Origin: Aculops lycopersici
Taxonomy: Eukaryota > Arthropoda > Arachnida > Trombidiformes > Eriophyidae
Assembly: GCA_015350385.1 (NCBI GenBank)
Contig: WNKI01000002.1
Span: 6,613,500 to 6,677,499, forward strand
Length of the DNA: 64,000 nt
Direction: 5' to 3'
The notes beneath the pieces are model-generated. The model had not been told where the DNA came from. It searched no databases and saw only the letters and a list, made by a program, of their open reading frames with translations. Numbering within the stretch: the stretch's first letter is position 1; each line of letters opens with the position of its first letter. Of this stretch, positions 33,818 to 42,916 are shown one piece after another. Both the position numbers and the translations under genes were made by a program.

Positions 33818-34719
33818 TTATTAGACTCGTATTATTAGACTCAACCGAAACATGAATTTGTACAAAACGGTGCTCCGACTGCTATCACAAATATTAATAC
33901 TCTTGCCACTGCTCTCGGTTTAGGCGCACCAAGTCAGTGCAAACTTTGGCTAAAACTCTCTGGCTTCACTCCCGGGAATTGGAAAACTATCGCAGGAACG
34001 AAAGGCACGAGCAACCTGCAAGTGGTAAAAACGGCAACAACAACAAAAAGAGTAATAGCAACAATAGCGAAAAAACTCAAAGAAACAATTGCCGCTACCG
34101 TTGAATCTGTAAAAAACGCAAAATTTCAATGTCAATGTCGAGCAACGGCCGAGCATCCTAAGCCGATGCGAGTGGCGCAACTGAGTTGATGCTCTCTTAA
34201 TGTTGTTGTTGTTGTTGTTTGGACCTTGAAAGCGTCGACAAGCTTAGTAGGCCGCTCGGCAGCAAAGTCGCTAGGCGAAGTTAAGATCGGAAAGCCAGCT
34301 AGCTCACCGGATGACTCATTGCGCGAGGGTAGATTTGTGTGCATAGCTCCAGTGGGAGCTAGGCGCCCGCTGTGCTCTATGCGCAGCCGATGTCTTCGTG
34401 CTGTTTACTGTTGTAATTCACGCAAATGCACGCTGCTATGCGCGTATCCAAAGGGTTCCTGTCCCAATGCGCCTGTTTGAATGCCAATCTCTCGGCAAGG
34501 GAGTGTTAGGATATAGGAAAATAGAATACAAAATCTCGATTGTGCATCGAGTTTCAACGAGACTAGATTCATGCAGAATGCATAATCCATGTAACTGCTT
34601 AGAGCGAACTGAATCTAACATGGATTGCACGAAGAAAGTGTGGCTCTTGTTGTCATTACTTACTAACTTGTGAAAAAATTTAGTCGAGTCAAACATAAGG
34701 AAAATGAAGGGACACTCAC

Positions 34720-34843
34720 CTGTAGCCGGGTAGTAAATGTCCAAGTTGCGCATACTTTGCAGAACAGGGGAAGCCAGTTGAAAGCTTGAATTTTTAGATT
34801 GTGTGTAAATTAGTCGATCTTTCAGAAGGAGGCTGGCCGACTG
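34720..34843 (-). CDS. Candidate isolated coding exon
   Basis: On the minus strand an acceptor-like ATCTATCAG precedes an open frame that contains LASPVLQSMRNLDIYYPATG and ends at a consensus donor (ACAG|GTGAGT, donor at 34719). Alternatively an ATG at 34753 opens it (MRNLDIYYPATG). I do not recognise the protein and could not find a partner exon. It could also be a 5' leader exon of the SLC35G-like gene downstream. Confidence 0.2.
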
Positions 34844-35507
34844 ATAGATCAAAAGTCAAACTTTGCGCAATTAGAACGATACATATTAATGAGGCTGTCG
34901 CGATAAAATTGCAACATAGGATTTTCCTTCGTCATTGCTACTTGTGACACAAAAGTCAAAGCCTTAATGCTACGCTATGCTTTATTAAGCTAGGATTATT
35001 TTGAAAAGTAAAATTATGGCTCTAATCACGGTCATAGAGGCTCCACATAGACAGATCACTAAACGATTACTGCGTTTAGTGCAGTAAATTAATCTTGAGC
35101 TTTCACTGATCACCTTTTGACTAACTGCCTGGAAAATTTTTCAACAAACCAGACTTATAAATGTCTTTGTTTTTATAGCTGAATTCAGTCGGTAGATAAC
35201 ATGGCTTCGTCCTATCTTCGATCACATGGCAATGAGCATCTTTGATCTGAAATTAGAACGCCTGCACATGTTTTGCGCCCTCAAAAGAGGCGCACTAATT
35301 GTTGCAAAACTCTGAAGAGGTGGACCCGGCGGCACGCTACGCGCACATGTCAAAATTATCACAACAAAGTCACTGAAAACTTTGAACACTCGGAATCGAC
35401 TTACCACCTTTTGTCACGATTAAACTTATTTCATTCTAGACTTTGATATAATGAGTTTATATAAAACTGTTAATTTTAAATCTATTCGATTAATCTTATA
35501 ATAAAAG

Positions 35508-38072
35508 ATGAATCGTCTAACATCTTCAGCCACCAAACCTGACCATTCGACGGTCGTCTCGTTGGACGATCTGGTTGAGGAAACTAACGGAAACAATGAC
35601 AGCATTAAGAGAGGTCTGCCCGAAACAGATGAGGACGACGAACTCGATGCTTACATGGCTTCGATTGAACAAGAGTCTAAATTTAATATTAAGAAGGCCA
35701 AAATAGCATCGGCTGAATACGGTGATGACTCGGACGAGGATGGAGATGCTGCCACCTTAGCAGCCGCTGCCGAGGAGAAACCTGTCGAGGATCTAAAAGC
35801 AGATTTGGCTGCTGTGATAGCTGGAGTTAACTCAGCTGGAAACAAAACCACCAAGAAGCTCAATCAATTGAGCAAACGTGATATTAAATACGTCCCCTTT
35901 AAAAAGGATTTCTATGTGGAAGTGCCCGAGTTGGCAATGATGACCGAAGAGGAAATCAAAGAACTTAGATTATCTTTAGAGAATATCAAAGTTGTGGGTA
36001 AGTCTTGTCCAAAGCCAGCCACTTGCTGGGCACATTGCGGTTTCAGTCGTAAGGTCATGGAAGTTCTAAAGAAATCCAAATACTTATCGCCCACGCCCAT
36101 TCAGGCCCAAGCAATTCCCGCTATCATGTCAGGACGAGATGTTATAGGTATAGCGAAGACAGGTTGCGGAAAGACACTCTCCTTTCTATTGCCAATGTTT
36201 AGGCATATCAAAGACCAATTAGCGCACCATCCCCTGGAAAAAGGAGATGGGCCAATCGGTGTAATCATAACCCCAACTAGAGAGTTGGCAACCCAAATCT
36301 GTGATGACGCCTTGAAATTTACCAAGGTTTTAAATTTACGAATTGTAGCCGTTTACGGTGGGCCAAATATTAGCGAACAAATTGGCATGCTGAAACCAGG
36401 AGCTGAAATTGTCGTTTGTACGCCAGGTAGAATGATTGAGATATTAACTGTCAATAATGGGAGAGTTACAAATCTAAATAGATGCTCATTTTTAGTCCTG
36501 GACGAGGCAGACCGATTATTTGATATGGGTTTCGAGAAGCAAATCAGGTCCATTGTGGATCTTATTAGACCAGACCGGCAGACAGTCATGTTTTCAGCAA
36601 CTTTTCCAAAGATTATGGAGGCTCATGCAAGGAGGATACTGACCAAACCGATCGAGATACAAGTTGGCGGTCGATCGGTTGTGTGTAAGGATGTTCATCA
36701 AACGGTAGAGATTATAGAGGAAGATGACAAGTTTCTAAGATTAATACAAATCTTACAAAAATACGTCGATAATACATCAAGTGCAATTGTCTTTGTGGCA
36801 AAACAAGAGAAAGCCGATTCATTATTAGAAGATCTCATGCAAGCCTATGACCCCAATTGCTTGGCGCTTCATGGTGGCATTGACAAGGACGACAGGATCT
36901 CAACATTCGCGAGCTTTAAGGGTGGGCATACAAAAGTCTTAGTAGCAACTTCCGTGGCGGCTCGTGGACTTGACGTGAAGAATTGCATCTGTGTAGTCAA
37001 CTATGATGTACCGAATCACAATGAGGATTACGTTCATCGATGTGGCAGGACTGGACGAGCCGGAAACAAGGGATATGCTTATACTTTCATCACACCTGAT
37101 CAGGGTCAATATGCTGCTGACATTATCAAAGCGCTTGAATTATCTGGTACTGAGGTTCCTGTCGAGTTGCGTAAACTTTGGGACGACTACAAAACGGAAG
37201 CTGAAAAGTTGGGCAAGAAGATCTGGACATCATTTGGTTTCTCTGGTAGAGGATTCAAGTTTGACGAAGCCGAGGCTCAGTTGGTGAACGAAAAGAAGAA
37301 GTACCAAAAGAAATCATTAGGTTTGCACAATTCAGACGACGAAGACGACGATGCCGGAGCAACTGGTGGCGATGGTCACGAACAAGACCAAGATATAGAT
37401 GCCGCCACGTTAGAGTCCGAGATTAGAACTCTATCCGGTGCGAAGACTAACCTTGCAAAGCCAACTATTAAGAAACTCGGCCCTAGCGCAAATAAAACAG
37501 TCGAACAGCAAGCTGGTGTTCAAGTCCCCGAATCAACCCCATCAATTTCCAATCAACCACCCGCCGCGTCCGTATCAGCTCAAGCAAACCCACAACCACC
37601 TCTTACAGCAGCTAGTGTGGCGAGAAAAATAGCAGAGCAACGGCTTCAAGCCATCCGAGCTAAATTAGGACAAAGCTCGAATCAGACACCAGCATTCAAT
37701 AATCCAGCTGTTATTCCGGTTGATATAAAACCAGCACCATCTGCGGATGCACCTAGCTCGATTTCAACAGGTAAGGAGCGACTAGAGATGCAGTTGGAAA
37801 TAAACGATTTCCATCAACAAGTGCGTCGAAGGTTAACATCAAAAGAGGCACTTGCAAAGATTAGTGAACTTTGCGAAGTTGGTATCACAGTTAGGGGAAA
37901 GTTTTGCCCGCCTGGCGATAGACCATTAGAGCCAAAACTTTACCTGGCCATCGAGGGAACATCGCAAGTGGCAGTAGACAAGGCTCATCGGGAACTACTC
38001 TTGTTGGTCAAAGATGAATACACTCGAATCAACTCGCAACCAGCCTCTAAGAGTCGCTATAAACTATTCTAA
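35508..38072 (+). CDS. DDX46: DEAD-box splicing helicase DDX46/Prp5
   Basis: Complete 854-residue ORF. The N-terminal acidic region is followed by the family-specific block KRDIKYVPFKKDFYVEVPELA and KSCPKPATCWAHCGFS, which distinguishes DDX46/Prp5 from the related DDX42. The helicase core is complete: Q motif PTPIQAQAIP, Walker A AKTGCGKT (216-223), PTRELA, DEAD (332-335), SAT, and HRCGRTGRAG. The C-terminal segment RLTSKEALAKISELCEVGITVRGKF... matches the KH-like end of the family. Prp5 acts at the branch-site step that stabilises U2 snRNP. The RS-rich N-terminus of the roughly 1,030-residue human protein is missing, and Cys220 replaces the usual Ser in Walker A. An AATAAA at 38071-38076 overlaps the stop codon. 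Confidence 0.95.
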   Translation: MNRLTSSATKPDHSTVVSLDDLVEETNGNNDSIKRGLPETDEDDELDAYMASIEQESKFNIKKAKIASAEYGDDSDEDGDAATLAAAAEEKPVEDLKADLAAVIAGVNSAGNKTTKKLNQLSKRDIKYVPFKKDFYVEVPELAMMTEEEIKELRLSLENIKVVGKSCPKPATCWAHCGFSRKVMEVLKKSKYLSPTPIQAQAIPAIMSGRDVIGIAKTGCGKTLSFLLPMFRHIKDQLAHHPLEKGDGPIGVIITPTRELATQICDDALKFTKVLNLRIVAVYGGPNISEQIGMLKPGAEIVVCTPGRMIEILTVNNGRVTNLNRCSFLVLDEADRLFDMGFEKQIRSIVDLIRPDRQTVMFSATFPKIMEAHARRILTKPIEIQVGGRSVVCKDVHQTVEIIEEDDKFLRLIQILQKYVDNTSSAIVFVAKQEKADSLLEDLMQAYDPNCLALHGGIDKDDRISTFASFKGGHTKVLVATSVAARGLDVKNCICVVNYDVPNHNEDYVHRCGRTGRAGNKGYAYTFITPDQGQYAADIIKALELSGTEVPVELRKLWDDYKTEAEKLGKKIWTSFGFSGRGFKFDEAEAQLVNEKKKYQKKSLGLHNSDDEDDDAGATGGDGHEQDQDIDAATLESEIRTLSGAKTNLAKPTIKKLGPSANKTVEQQAGVQVPESTPSISNQPPAASVSAQANPQPPLTAASVARKIAEQRLQAIRAKLGQSSNQTPAFNNPAVIPVDIKPAPSADAPSSISTGKERLEMQLEINDFHQQVRRRLTSKEALAKISELCEVGITVRGKFCPPGDRPLEPKLYLAIEGTSQVAVDKAHRELLLLVKDEYTRINSQPASKSRYKLF

Positions 38073-38304
38073 TAAAGTGTTACATCCCACGAGATCCGTA
38101 ACATTTCAATTTACCTAAAATTGGTCACTCCATAATTTATTAGAAAAACTAGGAAGGAGATTTGTTTGGCAATATCCGTTCTATATGAGTATCCAAGATT
38201 GCATAATTAGTCTTAAAGTATGCTGCCGCCGCCGCTGCCCTAGCATTGGCGAGTGTCGATGTAGTCTTGCTATGGTTTCTGTTGCTCTTGATGATGACAT
38301 TATG

Positions 38305-38805
38305 TTAGATTTTCATAGTACTTGTAAATGCTACTGATATGGAAACAACTAAGAATACAAACAAATGATTGATCGTTAACCTAAAGCCTGAGTTACACAA
38401 GTCGCCGTAACACATGCATAGAAATACCTTTCGATCTCGATGATTCTCAAATATGGTCTCGGAGCATCTCTCCTCATTATCTGTCGGCGGGCGAGTCATG
38501 CAAGATCGCTCGGTTGCTGCAATGGAGTCCCCGAAGTCGTCCTCGATTATTTTGGCACACCATCCAGAGGCACAAGGTGTGGCCTCAATGGATGGCTTTG
38601 TATTTGTTTGGCCATCGAAGGTGGTTACATTCAAATTAAATGGATCCTTGCAGTCTCCTAGAACCCCTCGCGATCTACAGGTGAAGCATCTCTTGTAGCG
38701 GCCACCTTGAGCTTCAGCAACAGGTAGCCAGTACCATGTGGGATCAATAATAATTTGCATTAATAGTAACAGTATACAAGTTATGGCAATTAATATGGGA
38801 GGCAT
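38305..38805 (-). CDS. Ly6/uPAR GPI-anchored protein
   Basis: Complete 166-residue ORF. A signal peptide (residues 1 to about 33) precedes a three-finger domain with ten cysteines (RCFTC, GDCKDPF, TPCASGWCAK, RSCMTR, ERC, FLCMC, DLCNS); the closing CxCxxDxCN is typical of Ly6 proteins. An NVT site is a likely N-glycosylation position. The C-terminus is hydrophobic (LFVFLVVSISVAF) and fits a GPI-attachment signal. The CRSRGxLGxCKDPF and CASGWCxK blocks resemble one arthropod subgroup of extracellular Ly6 proteins, distinct from the classic quiver/sleepless sequence. The role (septate junctions, channel or receptor modulation) cannot be fixed from sequence. Confidence 0.85.
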   Translation of the reverse strand: MPPILIAITCILLLLMQIIIDPTWYWLPVAEAQGGRYKRCFTCRSRGVLGDCKDPFNLNVTTFDGQTNTKPSIEATPCASGWCAKIIEDDFGDSIAATERSCMTRPPTDNEERCSETIFENHRDRKVFLCMCYGDLCNSGFRLTINHLFVFLVVSISVAFTSTMKI

Positions 38806-39461
38806 TTTGAAAGATGGTTTCTATAATATTAGAAAAATTATAATACTTTCATTATCATTCTTATTATTATTATGCACTAATGAGATGAATACCACCGAGA
38901 AGTTTGCAACTCACCTGTCTGCTGTACTGACTCAGTCAGTCTGACTGCATGCCACAACAGGTGAGTAGCGTTTGCCTGCTTCAACTAGCAGCTCTGATGT
39001 TGTTGTTATTATTATTGTGGCTGCTGTATTCGTTGTGATCTTCGTGCGCATTCAATTCACAGTTTGGAATGCACGAATGAGATCCAGGCCATCTTAATGC
39101 ACAACCACTTGTTAGGCTATCTAGATCCTAGTCTTGCAAATCTGACAGCAGTTGTGTGACGATTACTCCTGCTACGACGACGACGATATCGGCATTAGGG
39201 AACAATAACAATGGCGCCACGACCACCGACAAGCTATTGATAGCAGCTGTGTGACTAGCAGCTAACTAGCATTGAGATTACTCGAATTAATCGTTCGTCG
39301 CATGTTGTTATCGTTTTACAATGATAACAACATGCGACTGCTAGGGAGCAAGCAAATAGAGGTACAAGACTAGCGAGTTAGATGTAGATACTGGATATCA
39401 GGGACCTCTTTTACCATTTGTGTATTATTGTAACAAATCTCTACCCAATTTGGAAGCAAGC
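38806..39461. other. Divergent upstream region, Ly6 / RFXANK-like
   Basis: Non-coding DNA between divergent genes. It holds a perfect 16-bp inverted repeat (39297-39338, listed separately), short CAG/CGA runs, and no recognisable gene. Confidence 0.5.
39297..39338. repeat. Perfect 16-bp inverted repeat
   Basis: GTCGCATGTTGTTATC and GATAACAACATGCGAC pair perfectly around a 10-base loop. The right arm plus the following TGCTAGGGAGCA is nearly repeated at about 46433-46460, directly before the duplicated promoter block of the ceramide synthase gene. Confidence 0.75.
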
Positions 39462-40046
39462 ATGAGTGGCAACAAACAAATGACAGTCAAGGAACCTACG
39501 ATATTGACAAACTTGCAAAGAGGTAATGTCAAACAAGAGAGTCCAATGCTTTTGCACCAAAGGACGCTGCATGAGCTGGCGGCTCAAGGTGAGATCTATA
39601 ATGTAAATCCACAGATGGTTGACTTGCTCGATGCCAGCAACATGACTCCTCTATTGTGGGCTGCAGGTTATGGCCAAACGTCGACGGTAGAATTTCTACT
39701 CCGGTCAGGTGCTTACCCTAATCACAGGTGTAGCGGCGGTAAGACCGCGCTCATGTTTGCCGCCGCAAAGGGTTACATCCACACAGTGAAAGCTCTCATA
39801 TCTGATGGGGCCGATGTGAATATTTGCGACGAATCAGGCAACAGTGCAGTGATGTATGCTGCCCGTCAAGATCAAGCAGCAGTGATACAGGAGCTCATCA
39901 AACGAGGAGCTCAGTTGGGCCATGCAAATGCCTACGGCCAGACTGCCTATAGTATAGCAATTCTCAACAAAAACAAATCGGCTCAGGCCCTAATTGAGTC
40001 CCACCTGGTCAATGTCATCAGGGAATCGCTCAAGTCATCCTCCTGA
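39462..40046 (+). CDS. RFXANK/ANKRA2-like ankyrin protein
   Basis: The open frame reaches 39420 only with a GTG; the first ATG (MSGNKQM) is at 39462, giving 194 residues. After a short N-terminus comes LHELAAQGE, then about four ankyrin repeats (MTPLLWAAGYGQTSTVEFLL, KTALMFAAAKGYIHTVKALI, NSAVMYAARQDQAAVIQELI, QTAYSIAILNKNKSAQALI) and the closing IESHL. This order and the end are those of RFXANK and ANKRA2. In vertebrates RFXANK is part of the RFX complex, and ANKRA2 binds PxLPxI/L peptides on partners such as HDACs and megalin. One gene here probably represents both. It converges on CDC25; only 80 bp separate the stop codons. Confidence 0.82.
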   Translation: MSGNKQMTVKEPTILTNLQRGNVKQESPMLLHQRTLHELAAQGEIYNVNPQMVDLLDASNMTPLLWAAGYGQTSTVEFLLRSGAYPNHRCSGGKTALMFAAAKGYIHTVKALISDGADVNICDESGNSAVMYAARQDQAAVIQELIKRGAQLGHANAYGQTAYSIAILNKNKSAQALIESHLVNVIRESLKSSS

Positions 40047-40126
40047 TAGTCGTTGAGTTGATGACAACTGCAGTTTATAGAGGATGTATAAACACAAAAA
40101 ATCGATTATTATGATCATTATGATCA

Positions 40127-41230
40127 TCAACCTTCAAAGCTAATATCTGGCGTTCGATTCTCCTTTCGCTGTCTAGGATTTGTGACCTTCCTTCTCTTTC
40201 TATAACTTCTCAGTTCCTCGCGATGATTGCGGCAATTCATTGGCTTGTAGGCTTGCGGGGTGCAATATTGTTTGAAACGCTTATAAAACTCTCTATAGCC
40301 TCCATGCAATAGGTACAGTTCGGGATGCATTAATTCGGGGTACTTATTGATTTGTCTATCCTTTTCACGTAGTAATTTCATTAATCTAGGTCCTCGTTCG
40401 CTAGAGAATTCGCAATGGAAGATTATAATGTGTCTTTCTTGGACACTACTACTGCTACTCCTATTACTCTGGTTGCCCCGTTGATTCTGGTAGAAACTAG
40501 AAAAGTCAAAGTTGGCCGCAGAGGAAGAATTGTTTGATGCGTTGGTTGATGTTGTCATGATAGGCTGCGATTGCGTAACAAGTGGTTCAGGCTGCGAATG
40601 GGGCGAGGGTGACGAGGATGATGAAGACGTCGAGGGGGACGAAATCGGTTGCATGGAGTCGTCATCGTCCACTTGTGGCGAGGGTTTGTTATTATTGTCA
40701 TGGTTGTGATGATGATTCGATTGAGGATGATGATGATGATGTTGTTGTGTTGATTGGCTGTGTTCCTGAGAGCTCTTGTCTATAAACAACTTGACCAACT
40801 CGGGTCCAGTGTGAATATTTACTGCATTTTGAATGTGGCCTCCCTCGTACTCGTAGGGATAGCGACAGTCGACTATGGTGAAGGATTTGATGAGATGATT
40901 ATAGTCGCCGTCGATGAGCTTGACCAAGGTGGCCGCGTCGATCCTCTTGAATCGCTCGTGTTTAATCTTCATCGTCGGCAGGGCATAGGGTTGCGATCCA
41001 TCACCTATGAGCTCACTTTTGTCTGCCACCATCTCCTCAACATCCTCATCGAGCACGTCATTTGCTAGGCTAGTTTCCATAGGTGCAGTGTAAGACTCCT
41101 GAGCCTCAACGTTTGTCTTGCTGGTTGTAAGATTGGAATCGTTAGTCCTCATACTATCAATAATGAGAACCTCCGAGGAATAAAAGTTGCTGGCCGGCTC
41201 TAGTTCCGCCGATACTTTTGGGTCCGACAT
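40127..41230 (-). CDS. CDC25: CDC25 dual-specificity phosphatase
   Basis: The open frame goes to 41239 through a TTG; the first ATG is at 41230 (MSDPKVSAEL), giving 367 residues. The rhodanese-fold catalytic domain begins KHERFKRIDAATLVKLIDG and includes IVDCRYPYEYEGGHIQNAVN, then the CX5R loop HCEFSSERGPR with Cys273 and Arg279. The end (LYLLHGGYREFYKRF, PMNCRNHREELR) is typical. CDC25 removes inhibitory phosphates from CDK1/2 to drive mitotic entry. Two oddities: the regulatory N-terminus is very short (about 95 residues), and roughly 110 low-complexity residues (His/Ser/Pro/Asn) are inserted inside the catalytic domain just before the active-site strand. The reading frame is intact and the key residues remain. 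Confidence 0.93.
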   Translation of the reverse strand: MSDPKVSAELEPASNFYSSEVLIIDSMRTNDSNLTTSKTNVEAQESYTAPMETSLANDVLDEDVEEMVADKSELIGDGSQPYALPTMKIKHERFKRIDAATLVKLIDGDYNHLIKSFTIVDCRYPYEYEGGHIQNAVNIHTGPELVKLFIDKSSQEHSQSTQQHHHHHPQSNHHHNHDNNNKPSPQVDDDDSMQPISSPSTSSSSSSPSPHSQPEPLVTQSQPIMTTSTNASNNSSSAANFDFSSFYQNQRGNQSNRSSSSSVQERHIIIFHCEFSSERGPRLMKLLREKDRQINKYPELMHPELYLLHGGYREFYKRFKQYCTPQAYKPMNCRNHREELRSYRKRRKVTNPRQRKENRTPDISFEG

Positions 41231-41600
41231 GTGAACCAATTGATATTTTATATCTTGAGATGAATGATGAGAGGTGATTTTGTTAAAACATCAATATCTA
41301 TTGTTGTGGTGAGGTTAATAAACATGCCAGCTGAGGTTAAAACCATTGAGGTATCAGGTTATCGGTGGCCGCCGGTAGCATCCAAACCCAAGAACCCAAC
41401 CGCCACCGGTTGTGCTTGTGCCATCTTAATAGCCTGCAGGTTGGTGGAAATTTTTGGTTTTTTCCCCTCTAATTCGCGGACATCGCTTGAGAGAGGAGAA
41501 TTTATTTGGGCTGCACGCGTGGAAGCGCGTCCACGTTTAGAGAGGGGAAGGCAGCAAACATAGCAAAGCTCATCCTGCAGATTAGCTTTCGACGACTGAA
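41231..41600. promoter_or_regulatory. Divergent region CDC25 / DPY30
   Basis: About 370 bp upstream of CDC25, adjoining the duplicated block that precedes DPY30. Frames of 97-99 codons exist on both strands (41264-41563 plus, 41359-41652 minus) but have no recognised motif and I do not call them. Confidence 0.4.
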
Positions 41601-41919
41601 GCACTATCTTCCAGTGTGCGTGTGCAATCGTTGTTGCTCGCTGTTCCTTCAATCACGCTTCTAGCAAAATGGAATTATTCGCCGCCACCGCCATCGCGTT
41701 ATCGCAACGTTGACGAGCGGTTAAATTTTCTCAACTCGATAGCAACTGACACAGCGCCATCGACTTAATACATAGAGAACTTTTATTTCATTCTTTACAT
41801 AAGTCATAAGCATTTCCATATATACCCCCAGAAGAAAACATTAGAATAATCAATTTCATCATCTATCACGAAATCAACAATATTAATTAGTGCACATGTC
41901 AGACTCAACAGCAGCAGCA
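41601..41919 (+). repeat. Duplicated promoter-leader block, copy A
   Basis: About 319 bp that recur at 46459-46798 with roughly 90% identity by eye. The block contains GTTGTTGCTCGCTGTTCC, GCGGTTAAATTTTCTCAACT and AATATTAATTAGTGCACATG, and runs through the ATG into eight shared codons (MSDSTAAA). Similarity stops within the GCA run. It forms the promoter, leader and start of DPY30. Confidence 0.9.
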
Positions 41920-42690
41920 CCACCGGCAGCAGAGGAAACCCCGGCCGCCGCTGCCACCGCCGTTCCAGCAGCTGAGCAACCGGCTATGGATAACTCTTCA
42001 TCTACCCCATCGGAGGTTCCCAACGAAGCCGGCAAGGGAGGTGGCGATGAGGCAGTTAGCAAGACAAACATCAAGGTCGAGGAGCCCGCCGATGTCCCCA
42101 TGGAGACGACCCAGGCTAGCGATGAGCCAAGCGAAAAGGTAGAAGTTATGGAGACTGACAAGACCGAGGAGGAGCCAGAGGCGAAGGAGGTCGCCGAGGA
42201 CGCCCCAAAGGAGACTCCAGCTGAGGATAAGGAGGCTGTCGACAAGGAGTCGGCCGAGAAAGAATCTAAAAAAGAGGCTGAGTCCGAGGAGGAGGCCGTA
42301 AAGGAGCAAGAAAAGGAACCAGTGAAAGAGTCGATCGAGAAGGAGATTGAAAAAGAGGCCGAGAAGGCCCCTGAACAGCAAGAGGCCCAAGGTGACAAGG
42401 AACCCAAGAAGGAGCCTGAGCAGGCGGCGGCTGAACAAGCAGCCCCTGTGGCAGCCCAAACAGACTCGCAACAACAACCACCTCCACCTCAACAACAACA
42501 GCCACCACAACAGCAGCAACAACAACAACAACCTCAACCACCGAAGCAGCCACAAGCCACATTACCAACTAGACAGTATCTCGACGCGACCGTCGTACCA
42601 ATTTTACACACCGCTTTATCTCAGCTCGCAAAGGTGCGACCCGAGAATCCGATTGAGTTTCTTGGCCAATACTTGCTAGATCACAAATAG
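41896..42690 (+). CDS. DPY30: DPY30-like protein with acidic extension
   Basis: The ATG at 41896 (MSDSTAAA) gives 264 residues; the frame 5' of it uses GTG. Residues about 220-264 are a clear Dpy-30 dimerisation motif: LPTRQYLDATVVPILHTALSQLAKVRPENPIEFLGQYLLDHK pattern, with the invariant LPTRxYLDxTVVPIL and RPxNPIEFL. DPY30 is a core subunit of MLL/SET1 H3K4 methyltransferase complexes (binds ASH2L). Family members are near 100 residues, so the 219-residue front part is extra: a Lys/Glu/Ala-rich charged region (about residues 60-180) and a Pro/Gln run. The ATG, leader and first codons lie in a block duplicated upstream of the ceramide synthase gene. Confidence 0.88.
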   Translation: MSDSTAAAPPAAEETPAAAATAVPAAEQPAMDNSSSTPSEVPNEAGKGGGDEAVSKTNIKVEEPADVPMETTQASDEPSEKVEVMETDKTEEEPEAKEVAEDAPKETPAEDKEAVDKESAEKESKKEAESEEEAVKEQEKEPVKESIEKEIEKEAEKAPEQQEAQGDKEPKKEPEQAAAEQAAPVAAQTDSQQQPPPPQQQQPPQQQQQQQQPQPPKQPQATLPTRQYLDATVVPILHTALSQLAKVRPENPIEFLGQYLLDHK

Positions 42691-42916
42691 GTATGAGTTG
42701 CATGTGTTCCCACGATAGCTAGACGATAGCATCATCAGTAACAACTACATATTGACTATTGACCATCAATTTGCATATGAGCCGAAAATTCGAAGTGTAT
42801 AGAATGAAGATAACAAAGACCTGAGAATTCTCCATGTCGACTAATCACCGATCTATTGAGTTGTGTGTTGATTTTATTACTGCAGCAAAGCAAAAAGTTA
42901 AATTGATTCTCAACAC

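Larger units (their letters stand above)
33055..35507. other. Intergenic, 2.5 kb, with assembly gap
   Basis: Contains upstream DNA of the SLC35G-like gene, a CT repeat with gap and ACGT tract (33602-33814), and the DDX46 upstream region. Apart from one candidate minus-strand exon at 34720-34843 I see nothing that looks like protein. Confidence 0.5.

Noticed and set aside
41221..41236. CDC25 start context TTCACATGTCGGAC resembling the DPY30/CerS start TGCACATGTCAGAC, considered as a third shared start
   Set aside because: The similarity is about 12 bases and does not extend upstream; chance and start-context preference explain it.
41883..42555. Three long minus-strand frames opposite DPY30
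   Set aside because: Ser- and Leu-rich shadows of the GAG/GCC/CAA-rich coding sequence; no motif, and the plus strand has the Dpy-30 signature.
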